A stretch of 61,882 nt of DNA from an uncultured Eubacteriales bacterium (GTDB lineage Bacteria; Bacillota; Clostridia; TANB77; CAG-508). A program made the translations under genes and the position numbers. The stretch lies in the NCBI GenBank assembly GCA_949288185.1, contig CASEIZ010000035.1, forward strand, positions 1-61,882, in the 5' to 3' direction. This document shows positions 1-7,527 of this stretch, one piece after another. Below the pieces are notes generated by a model. That model did no database searches and was not told where the DNA came from. It saw only the letters and a list, made by a program, of their open reading frames with translations. Positions within the stretch are counted from its first letter, which is position 1; every line of letters begins with the position of its first letter.

Positions 1-141
1 TTATTTGTACAATTTCTTGTTTCATTTCTGGTATTTCTTCTAATTGTTCCTTTATTTGTACAATTTCTTGTTTCATTTCTGGTATTTCTTCTAATTGTTC
101 CTTTATTTGTACAATTTCTTGTTTCATTTCTGGTATTTCTT
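1..141. repeat. 51-bp tandem repeat inside a coding region
   Basis: Units at 1-51 and 52-102 are identical, and a third at 103-141 matches over its first 39 bases. The 51-bp period equals 17 codons, so copy-number change keeps the reading frame. The array continues beyond the left edge, so the total copy number is unknown. Confidence 0.95.
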
Positions 142-211
142 TTACTTTATCTTTTGTTTCTTTCAATTCTTCATATATTTTTAAAAGTAAGTCTCGATTT
201 GTATCACTCAT
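1..211 (-). CDS. Partial repeat-built coiled-coil protein, 5' end of gene
   Basis: The gene starts with ATG at 211-209, preceded by a strong GGAGG ribosome binding site, and runs off the left edge of the window, so only the first 70 codons are visible. The visible protein has a short N-terminal segment followed by a 17-residue unit (EIPEMKQEIVQIKEQLE) repeated almost exactly. It is rich in Glu, Lys, Gln, Ile and Leu, which suggests a long alpha-helical coiled coil. There is no signal peptide or membrane segment. I do not recognise a family; the function is unknown. Confidence 0.75.
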   Translation of the reverse strand, partial: MSDTNRDLLLKIYEELKETKDKVKEIPEMKQEIVQIKEQLEEIPEMKQEIVQIKEQLEEIPEMKQEIVQI

Positions 212-363
212 TCTTTCCCTCCTTTCTTTTTTTGATATTATATATTCTAAAATTCATCATGTCAATAAAAACATTTCGACAAAATTCTACATTTATATTG
301 TTCTTATCTTACATTTTTCAGTTTTAAGACATTTATCATCATTATTTGTCATTAAACTGTAAA

Positions 364-412
364 GAATATTTAATCATATTGAAATATTCTTCATCTTTTC
401 TTATAGTATAAT
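364..412 (+). promoter_or_regulatory. Promoter region with inverted repeat before the HExxH gene
   Basis: A perfect TATAAT lies at 407-412, 35 bp before the start codon of the gene at 447. No good -35 box is present at 16-18 bp. An inverted repeat, GAATATTT (364-371) and AAATATTC (382-389), covers the place where a -35 box would be and could be a regulator site. The promoter is seen; the operator role is inferred. Confidence 0.5.
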
Positions 413-446
413 ATGTTTAGATAATTATATACTAAGGAGAATTAGA

Positions 447-1550
447 ATGAGTATCAAATCTGATTTAAAAAAAGATGGAATCGAAGTAACTCAAAAGTTA
501 GATACTTTAAAAATCAATTCTATCGCTAAAAATATTGCATCTAAATTATGCCAAACCTTTCCTTCTTATGGATTAAATGAAAATGAGTTATTTATAAAAT
601 TATCTAGACTAGATATGTATAAAGCAAAAATGCCTGAAGGAATGGCAGAAGCAAATTATTATTATAAAAATACTTCTATTTATTTTAATGAACATATTCC
701 TGAAGAAGATATGGAAGAATTTGCTATTCATGAATGTATTCATTATCTTCAAGAAGTAAAAGATAAAAGAAATTATTTGTTAAAAATGGGTCTATGTGAT
801 TATACAGAATTTAAAATCTATGGATTAGGATTAAATGAAGCAGCGGTCCAATTAATGTCAGCAAAAATGATTGGTATTCCAAAAGATTATGTGAAATATT
901 TTGGGATTAGTTTTGAAACAACAAGCCCTTCTTATTATCCTTTAGAATGTTGCTTAGTAAATCAATTAGCATTCATTACAGGTGAAGATATTTTATTTAA
1001 GAGTACATTAAATAGTGATGATAATTTTAAAATAAAATTTTCTGAATTAACCTCACAAAAAGCATTTATGGCCATTCAAAATGCTATTGATGATATTTTA
1101 TTTGCAGAAGAAGATATTATCAAACTAAATAACAAAATTGCTTTAATTGACGATAGGAACAAAAAAGTTGATGACATGGTTAAAAAGATTGACGATTTAA
1201 AGCAAAAAATTAAATTAACTTTTTTAAGAACACAAAATTTAATTATTTCTAGCTATTTTGATAAGGCATTTTTGAATATAACAAATTTGGAAGAATTAGA
1301 AAATTATAGAAAAAAATTATATGATATAAAATCTTATTTAGGATTTGCTGAAGGATACACATTTTTCAATGATTATTATGTTGAAAAAATGTCTCAACTT
1401 GAACATAAATATAATATATTAGAAAATGGTGGCATTGAAACAGCTCTCAATATAAAACCAAAAAGGGAAAGCAAGATTATGACCTTATTTAGAAAAATTA
1501 AACGCATACTTTTGGGTAAATCTTCTGAAACTGAAAATACTAATATTTAA
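447..1550 (+). CDS. Putative zinc metallopeptidase-like protein (HExxH), unknown family
   Basis: This 367-residue protein contains HECIH at residues 95-99, the zinc-binding HExxH pattern, followed by GLNEAAVQ with Glu131 about 32 residues later. That is the arrangement of gluzincin-type peptidases, where a downstream Glu is the third ligand. There is no signal peptide. The C-terminal half is helical, and the last 35 residues include a basic amphipathic stretch (TLFRKIKRILLGK) that could touch a membrane. The gene stands alone, with AAGGAG before the start and a strong terminator after it. Peptidase activity is inferred from the motif only; a degenerate or structural use is possible. Confidence 0.6.
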   Translation: MSIKSDLKKDGIEVTQKLDTLKINSIAKNIASKLCQTFPSYGLNENELFIKLSRLDMYKAKMPEGMAEANYYYKNTSIYFNEHIPEEDMEEFAIHECIHYLQEVKDKRNYLLKMGLCDYTEFKIYGLGLNEAAVQLMSAKMIGIPKDYVKYFGISFETTSPSYYPLECCLVNQLAFITGEDILFKSTLNSDDNFKIKFSELTSQKAFMAIQNAIDDILFAEEDIIKLNNKIALIDDRNKKVDDMVKKIDDLKQKIKLTFLRTQNLIISSYFDKAFLNITNLEELENYRKKLYDIKSYLGFAEGYTFFNDYYVEKMSQLEHKYNILENGGIETALNIKPKRESKIMTLFRKIKRILLGKSSETENTNI

Positions 1551-1553
1551 ATC

Positions 1554-1594
1554 AAAACACTTTAGTGAACCAATCAACTTCACTAAAGTGTTTT
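1554..1594. terminator. Bidirectional terminator between convergent genes
   Basis: A perfect 16-bp stem (1554-1569 with 1579-1594) and 9-nt loop, with A and T runs at the two ends, serves both the plus gene at 447 and the minus gene at 1608. Confidence 0.9.
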
Positions 1595-1607
1595 ATATTT
1601 AGATTTT

Positions 1608-2858
1608 CTATATATTTTTCATTATATTTTCTGCAGCTTCTCTTCCTGATTTTGCCGCCCATGCAACAGTTCCTTTCATCCCTGCTAAGTCTCCACCTGC
1701 ATACACTTTAGGATTAGATGTTTTATAATCTTCATCTACTTGTATATTTCCCCATTTATTTAATTCTAATCCTAAATCTTTTACAAATTCTTGTGGTTTT
1801 GACCCTAATGCCATCACAATATAGTCAACTTCTACCTGATAATTACTATTTTCAATATTAACAGGAGATAATCTACTCTCTCCTTCTTTTTGAATCAATT
1901 TTGTTTTTATTAATTCAACTTTTTCTACTTTTTCATTTCCCATTATTTTTACAATATTATTTTGAAAAGCAAATTGTACCCCTTCATTTTTCGCATCTTG
2001 TATTTCTTTCTTTTCTGCTGGCATTTGCTCTTCTGCTCTTCTATAAACAACAATCACTTCTTTTGCTCCTAATCGGTTAATGGTTCTCGCACAATCCATT
2101 GCTACATTTCCACCACCTGTCACAATGACCTTTTTCCCTTTATAGTCAGGATGTAGATTATATTCTAGTAATTCATTTCCACCATAAACCCCTTTTAAAT
2201 CTTCTCCTTCTACTCCCATCTTAGAAGAACAATTTGCACCAATACCCAAGAATATGGCATCATATTCCTTTTCTATATCTTTCAAAGTAAAGTCTTTTCC
2301 AAGCTCTTGATGATATTTTACTTCTATTCTTAAATCTAGGATATCTTTTACTGTATTTTCTACAATATCTTTTGGTAGTCTAAAATTTGGTATTCCAAAC
2401 ATTAATAAACCACCTAAATAGTCATATTTTTCATATATCGTTACTTGTATTCCTTCTTTAGCTAGAAAAGCTGCACATGTTAGCCCTGCTGGACCTCCTC
2501 CTAAAACTGCCACTTTTTTATCTTTCTTTTCTGTCTTTTCATAACAATCTGATAGATGATATCCTAATTCATGTACTTTATCAAAAGTATAAGCTTCTAA
2601 TTCTCCTATTGAAACTGGTTCTCCTTTTATTCCTCTTACACAAGAACCTTGACATTGTTTTTCATGTGGACAAATTCTTCCACATACACCTGGTAAAACG
2701 GTTGTTTCTGATAAAATTTTATAGGCTTCTAAATATTCTTCTTTCTTTAAAGCTTGTATAAAATCTGGTATATGATTATTTAATGGACACCCTTTTAAAG
2801 AACATGGTTTTACCTTACAATTTAAACAATAATTTACTTTTTCTTCTATTTCTTTCAT
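1608..2858 (-). CDS. GltD-like NAD(P)H-dependent flavin oxidoreductase (glutamate synthase small-subunit family)
   Basis: The 416-residue protein has the GltD architecture. N-terminal cysteines (C11, C14, C19, C24 and C59, C63, C69, C73) fit two Fe-S clusters of the Fer4_20 type. A first dinucleotide motif, VAVLGGGPAGL, lies near residue 120 (FAD), and a second, VIVTGGGNVAMD, in the middle (NADPH), followed by YRRAEEQMPA. GltD proteins pass electrons from NADPH to a partner, classically the glutamate synthase large subunit. No gltB lies next to it, so it may serve glutamate synthase from elsewhere or work as an NfnB/SudA-like electron-transfer enzyme. The start is supported by a GAGG motif 9-12 nt upstream. 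Confidence 0.85.
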   Translation of the reverse strand: MKEIEEKVNYCLNCKVKPCSLKGCPLNNHIPDFIQALKKEEYLEAYKILSETTVLPGVCGRICPHEKQCQGSCVRGIKGEPVSIGELEAYTFDKVHELGYHLSDCYEKTEKKDKKVAVLGGGPAGLTCAAFLAKEGIQVTIYEKYDYLGGLLMFGIPNFRLPKDIVENTVKDILDLRIEVKYHQELGKDFTLKDIEKEYDAIFLGIGANCSSKMGVEGEDLKGVYGGNELLEYNLHPDYKGKKVIVTGGGNVAMDCARTINRLGAKEVIVVYRRAEEQMPAEKKEIQDAKNEGVQFAFQNNIVKIMGNEKVEKVELIKTKLIQKEGESRLSPVNIENSNYQVEVDYIVMALGSKPQEFVKDLGLELNKWGNIQVDEDYKTSNPKVYAGGDLAGMKGTVAWAAKSGREAAENIMKNI

Positions 2859-3017
2859 GACTTTTGACGCCTCTTTTCTTTTATCATTTTATATATGTTA
2901 ATTTTAAAAAAAAGAATTGAGATTATCAATTCTTTTTTCCTATTTTATAAAAATATTTTACATTGTTTACATTGTTAAGTCAATAAAAGTGACTTAATAG
3001 TATATCAAATTATACTA

Positions 3018-3162
3018 GTCAAACTTAATAGTTTATAATTTTTAAACATCGCGTAAGCGACCAAACGAACGAAGTGAGTGTGATTGGAGCAACCTACATT
3101 TTTTTATTTTAGAAGGTTGCGACACACAAAATGTTTCAAAATTATAAACTATTAAATTTGAC
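3018..3162 (-). repeat. Long hairpin element A after the uracil-DNA glycosylase gene
   Basis: The 328-base gap 2859-3186 holds this element. Its ends form a 25-bp inverted repeat with one mismatch (3018-3042 and 3138-3162). An inner hairpin pairs 3089-3095 with 3114-3120. Read on the minus strand, the 3' internal loop carries TCCAATCACA (3079-3088), which is also present in the elements at 3777 and 27263. It begins 24 nt after the stop codon of the preceding minus-strand gene. It could act as a transcript end or a structured RNA. Confidence 0.65.
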
Positions 3163-3186
3163 ATAAATATAAGCAATATTTCATTT

Positions 3187-3735
3187 TCATTGTAATTCTT
3201 CTACTACTTTTTGTAGATCCTTTATAAAATCTATTTTCTTAGTTTCATCTCTTAATAAAGCCGCTGGATGCCACGTTGGCATATATTTTATTCCTTTCTT
3301 TTCTACCCATTTTCCTCTAGAAGCCGTTATACCATATTCCTTTCCCAGAATATTTTTTAAGGCAACACTTCCTAATAAAACAATGATTTCTGGCTGTACA
3401 AGTATTACTTGATTTCTTAAATAATTCAGACATGCTACTGCTTCATCTTCTTCTGGATTTCTATTACCTGGTGGTCTACACTTTACAATATTCGCAATAT
3501 AGACCTCTTTTCTATCAACGCCTAATATTTCAAAAGCTAAGTCCATTAACTTTCCAGCTCTCCCCACAAAAGGTTCACCTAATCTGTCCTCGTCTGCTCC
3601 TGGTCCTTCTCCAATAAACATTAGCTTTGCCTGTTTATTTCCTGTTCCAAATACAATGTTTTGCCTTGTCTTACATAATTTACATTTGTTACAATCTTTA
3701 ATTGACTCTTCTAATTCTTCCCATGTTTTAAACAT
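3187..3735 (-). CDS. Uracil-DNA glycosylase, family 4 (Fe-S)
   Basis: This 182-residue enzyme would remove uracil from DNA in base excision repair. It shows the family 4 motifs: GEGPGADED at 43-51, HPAALL around H156, and cysteines at 15/18/21, 86 and 102 that match the four ligands of the 4Fe-4S cluster in the Thermus enzyme. Length and motif spacing are typical. An AAAGGA ribosome binding site lies 10 nt before the ATG. Long hairpin elements flank the gene on both sides (3018-3162 and 3777-3973). Confidence 0.92.
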   Translation of the reverse strand: MFKTWEELEESIKDCNKCKLCKTRQNIVFGTGNKQAKLMFIGEGPGADEDRLGEPFVGRAGKLMDLAFEILGVDRKEVYIANIVKCRPPGNRNPEEDEAVACLNYLRNQVILVQPEIIVLLGSVALKNILGKEYGITASRGKWVEKKGIKYMPTWHPAALLRDETKKIDFIKDLQKVVEELQ

Positions 3736-3776
3736 TTTCTCTACATCCTTTATTATTATTAATTTTTATACTTAGC

Positions 3777-3973
3777 TTTCTCTACAAGCTATGATATTTC
3801 TAAATTATTTAATTACAAATGTGATTGGAAAGCATATAAGAAAATATTATTTTAAATAAATGAAGGAACCCGAATCCTTTTGGGGAGTATCATTTATTTA
3901 AAATTAGATTTTCTTTATGCTTGTATTGAACCGAGTAATAAATAATTTAGAAATATCATAGCTTGTAGAGAAA
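3777..3973 (-). repeat. Long hairpin element B after pgeF; family shared with the element at 27263
   Basis: The arms 3777-3811 and 3939-3973 are a perfect 35-bp inverted repeat. An inner stem pairs the flanks of 3831-3861 with 3891-3920. Read on the minus strand, its internal loops hold CGGTTCAATACAAGC (3919-3933), AAGAAAATCTAA (3904-3915) and CTTTCCAATCACATT (3818-3832). All three also occur in the element at 27263-27446, although the stems there differ completely. It starts 17 nt after the stop of the preceding minus-strand gene. Confidence 0.8.
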
Positions 3974-3990
3974 CAAAAAGTATATCACTT

Positions 3991-4881
3991 TTATTTTAAC
4001 TCTATTACTGCTGTTTCTGTATTATAATTTTTCTTTTCGATTCGATAGGAATGTATCTTGTCTGAATGACAAACACTACAAATTCCTGAATCAATAATAT
4101 TTTCTGGTTTTAACCCTTCTTGTTGAAGAAGAATTTTATTAATCAAAACGGTATCAATATTCCATTTTGTATTTTCTACTTTTTCTTCTATAAAATCTGT
4201 TAACTGAATTCCCTTTTCTCTATTTTCTTTCTCTATATCGATAAATTTAACATTTTTTAAATCAAAAAACTCTTTTTCAAACATGTCTTTCACATCTTTA
4301 TCTACTTCAAAATGGCATTTTCTAATACTTGGACAAATACAGCATATGATGTCTTGAGGATTACTACCAAATTCTTTTATCATTTTTTGAATCGTTTTAA
4401 CAGAAATTCTTTGCAAAGTTCCTCTCCAACCAGAATGTGTATTGGCAATGACACGTTTTACTGAATCAAAAAATAATAATAAGATACAATCTGCATTGGT
4501 TGTTGCTAATGCTAAATTTTTCTTATTTGTGATGAGTCCATCTTCTATGCCTTCCTCTGTTAAGCTAAAGTCTGGGGCATCCAGATTTATTTTTGTTTGT
4601 ACAATTTTAATGATATCTGTATGATTTTGGTTAGCTTGCACAATATGTGCATCATCACTTCCTATACAACCACATAGTTTTTTATATGATTTTCTTGCTA
4701 ATTCCATTCTTTCTGGTGATGCTGGTCTTTGATTTGGTTTGGTTGTTTTAAATCCTACGTCTAATCCTAATGCATATGCATGATGAATGACATCCTCATA
4801 TTCTAATAATTTTCTAAATTGTAGATATTCTATTGCTTTATCCTTTACATGAATTACATTCTTGTTGGATAAATCTTTCAT
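3991..4881 (-). CDS. pgeF: Peptidoglycan editing factor PgeF / multicopper polyphenol oxidase family (YfiH)
   Basis: The 296-residue protein carries the YfiH/DUF152 signature: an NADC segment in the middle, HSGWRGTL about 20 residues later, and ICPSIRKCHFEV. Together these supply the Cys and His residues of the metal site. In E. coli the homologue YfiH (PgeF) helps keep peptidoglycan stem composition correct; other members act on purine nucleosides. The residues are visible, but the true substrate here is not. GAGGTG lies 5 nt before the ATG. It is followed by structured element B and then the glycosylase gene. Confidence 0.85.
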   Translation of the reverse strand: MKDLSNKNVIHVKDKAIEYLQFRKLLEYEDVIHHAYALGLDVGFKTTKPNQRPASPERMELARKSYKKLCGCIGSDDAHIVQANQNHTDIIKIVQTKINLDAPDFSLTEEGIEDGLITNKKNLALATTNADCILLLFFDSVKRVIANTHSGWRGTLQRISVKTIQKMIKEFGSNPQDIICCICPSIRKCHFEVDKDVKDMFEKEFFDLKNVKFIDIEKENREKGIQLTDFIEEKVENTKWNIDTVLINKILLQQEGLKPENIIDSGICSVCHSDKIHSYRIEKKNYNTETAVIELK

Positions 4882-4906
4882 ACTTTCACCTCTATGAATT
4901 TATAAT

Positions 4907-6208
4907 CTATTCTTTTACTTGATTTAATTCATCATATTTTCTTTCTTCATCAGAATATTCTTCTGGCTTCAATCCTACTCTTGTTTTCATATATTTTCCT
5001 AATAAAATATATATGATTGTAAATAGAACCCCTATGATAATCATACAATATGCTGTTTCCATTTTGCCTAACAAGAATGATGCTAATAATGTTCCTAGCA
5101 TTCTAAATACATTTCTAAATAAATTATATGCTGCAAATATTTTGGTATCTATTTTCTCATTGGAAAAATTTCTAAGATATTTATCTATAATCGTATGAAA
5201 CATTCCCCAACAAAAATTATATGTAAATATCGCTAAAATTACTAATAACAATAAAACAAATGATTTTTCGGCACCTATTCCCAAAATACCAGCAATAATA
5301 ACACTTATTGAAAGTATCATTGCAATTGTTATTAAACTTTTATTTCTAAATTTATTGTGAAATTGACCTTGATGTTTAGAAGCTAATGAACTAATCATCC
5401 CTCCAATTGCTGCTATAATGCCTATGGCTATTGATGATAGACCTATATTTTCTTCTAAACTAACATTGTAAGTCAAAGATATTTGTAATAAAGCATATAT
5501 TAATGCTGCACATAAAATTAAGGCCTTTAATCTTTCTGATTTTAAAACAAAAGCAAATCCTTCTTTTACATTGCGCATCTCTACTTTATACATCAATATA
5601 GCATTTCCTTTTTTCTTTTTTTGAATTGGCTCTATAAAACCAATTGATAATATAGTAATAATAATTAATATGACTAATGATAAAATAATTGGTAAATAGG
5701 CATTAAATGTAAATAGAACACCTGCTACAATTCTTGATATGGCATCAAAAAAATAAAATCCTGATGCGCCTTTCGAGCTAAGTTTAGAATATATTTGACT
5801 CTTCTATCTTGATGGTGGAATAGATTCATTTAATAAACTTGGTTCTGCTACATTTTTTATTGAAAACGCTATGCTACTGAAAAATTCAGCTATTATTAAG
5901 TCAAACAAACTTCCACTCATCATGATAATTAGCATATAAAGACATCCCAAAATATTTCCTAATATAATACTATTTTTTCTCCCTAAAAATTCAACAATGA
6001 TATTTGCAGGAAGTTGTAATACAATGCTAAAAAATGCATGAAACGTACTTTTCAGCATAACATCTGAAGCACTAATTCCTTTTATTTGGGTTAAAAATAA
6101 GAAGTCAATGGTATAGAAAAATAAATAATCCCAAGCTAATCTCTTATATATTGGAAATATTCTCATATTTGTCTTTCTCATCATTTGCACATCTTCTTTG
6201 TTCCCCAT
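4907..6208 (-). pseudogene. MFS transporter broken by one in-frame TAG codon
   Basis: The reading frame starts at 6208 (GGAGG 5 nt before ATG) and ends at 4907. It is open over about 433 codons except for one TAG at 5806-5804 (codon 135). The residues before it (NESIPPSR) and after it (KSQIYSKLSSKG) align with NESIPPSRYKSKIFAKISQKG in the intact paralogue at 6222-7508, so a Tyr codon has become TAG. TAG is used as a normal stop by other genes in this window, so reassignment is unlikely. The truncated 134-residue product would contain only the first membrane segments. The ribosome binding site and remaining frame look undamaged, so the mutation is probably recent. Confidence 0.85.
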
Positions 6209-6221
6209 GTTTTCCTCCTTT

Positions 6222-7508
6222 TCATTTGTTTTTTAACTCGTCGAATTGAAGTTCTTCTTTAGCATATTCTTCTGGTTTTAAACCTACTCTGGTTTTCATA
6301 TATTGACTCATAAGTATTGTAAGTATAATTGTTGAAATTCCTACGATAAGCATACAATAAGAAATATTCATTCTATCTAGTAAGAAGGAAGCCATTATTC
6401 CAATTACAGCACTTAATATACTTTTTAAGAAATTCTTTGCCGTAAATATTTTTGTATCAATCTTTTCATTTGAAAAATTTCTTAAGTATCTTTCTGTTAA
6501 TGGATAATACATTCCTTGGCATGAATATCGAATCATATATGTTACGACAATCAATAAAATAAACACACTATATTGTTTCGCTATGATACCACATATTCCT
6601 GCTACCAAAATCGTTCCTCCTATAATTCCTAATAAAGTACATAATGATTTATTTCTATATTTTTCATGAAACTCTTCTTGTTTCTTAGCTAATATTCCTG
6701 AAATCATTCCTAATATAGCAAAAATGATACATAAATATTTTGCTGGTATATCAAAATCTTCTAATAGACTTACTTCATAAGTTGCCATAAGGCTTATCAC
6801 TCCACCTGATACTGCTGAAAATAAGATTAATGCTTTCAGTCTTTCTGATTTTAGAATAAACTTAAAAGAATCTTTTATGTCTTTTAATTGATTAAATTCT
6901 TCAACTTTGTGTTTTTTATTTTTATTTTGTGGCTCTATAAACCTTGTAGATATGATTGTTACCAATATGGTTATGATAAAAGATACTGTAATGGGTATAT
7001 ATGGATTGATATCATAGAAAAATCCTGCCAATACAGTTGCTATCGCATTGATAATATAATAATTTGCCATTCCTTTTTGGCTAATTTTTGCAAAAATCTT
7101 ACTTTTATATCTTGAAGGTGGTATAGATTCATTTAATAATGCTGGATCTACTGACTCTTTAATTCCAAAAGCTAGTGATGACAACAATTCTGCCGTTATT
7201 AGGTTAAATAAATTGGTACTAAACATGACCACTAACATATAGATGCAATTTAAAAAATTCGCAAAAATCATGCTTCTTTTTCTTCCTAAGTATTCTATGA
7301 CAAATGTTGCAGGAACCTGCATAATAATTCCAAACAAAGCATAAAAAGAATCTATTAATACAACATCTGCTGGATGAATATGTTTACATTGTGTTAAAAA
7401 TAGAAAATTGGTCGTATAAAAAAATATATAATCCCAGCTAAGTGTTTTATATATAGGAAATAGTTTCATATTTCGTTTTCTCATCTGTGTTTTTTCTTTC
7501 TCTACCAT
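6222..7508 (-). CDS. MFS transporter, intact paralogue
   Basis: This roughly 428-residue membrane protein has about ten to twelve hydrophobic segments and the MFS loop motif EYLGRKRSM between helices 2 and 3. The C-terminus is short and charged (LKPEEYAKEEL). It is closely related along its whole length to the broken gene immediately downstream, so the two arose by tandem duplication. GAGGA lies 7 nt before the ATG at 7508; an earlier in-frame ATG at 7514 is too close to that site. The substrate is unknown; drug efflux is possible but not shown. The gap to addB is only about 19 nt, so it may be co-transcribed. Confidence 0.8.
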   Translation of the reverse strand: MVEKEKTQMRKRNMKLFPIYKTLSWDYIFFYTTNFLFLTQCKHIHPADVVLIDSFYALFGIIMQVPATFVIEYLGRKRSMIFANFLNCIYMLVVMFSTNLFNLITAELLSSLAFGIKESVDPALLNESIPPSRYKSKIFAKISQKGMANYYIINAIATVLAGFFYDINPYIPITVSFIITILVTIISTRFIEPQNKNKKHKVEEFNQLKDIKDSFKFILKSERLKALILFSAVSGGVISLMATYEVSLLEDFDIPAKYLCIIFAILGMISGILAKKQEEFHEKYRNKSLCTLLGIIGGTILVAGICGIIAKQYSVFILLIVVTYMIRYSCQGMYYPLTERYLRNFSNEKIDTKIFTAKNFLKSILSAVIGIMASFLLDRMNISYCMLIVGISTIILTILMSQYMKTRVGLKPEEYAKEELQFDELKNK

Positions 7509-7527
7509 AAACATTCCTCTTCTGTTT

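Noticed and set aside
1..141. CRISPR array
   Set aside because: The repeats are directly adjacent with no spacers and are in frame with a coding region.
3777..3973. Ordinary MITE or insertion-sequence remnant
   Set aside because: Copies at 3777 and 27263 differ completely in their terminal repeats while sharing loop motifs, the opposite of what a transposase substrate would show. Not fully excluded.
5804..5806. Recoded TAG (pyrrolysine or reassigned codon)
   Set aside because: TAG ends several genes here (for example 45718, 48252, 54728), and the paralogue has Tyr at this place, so a simple nonsense mutation is more likely.
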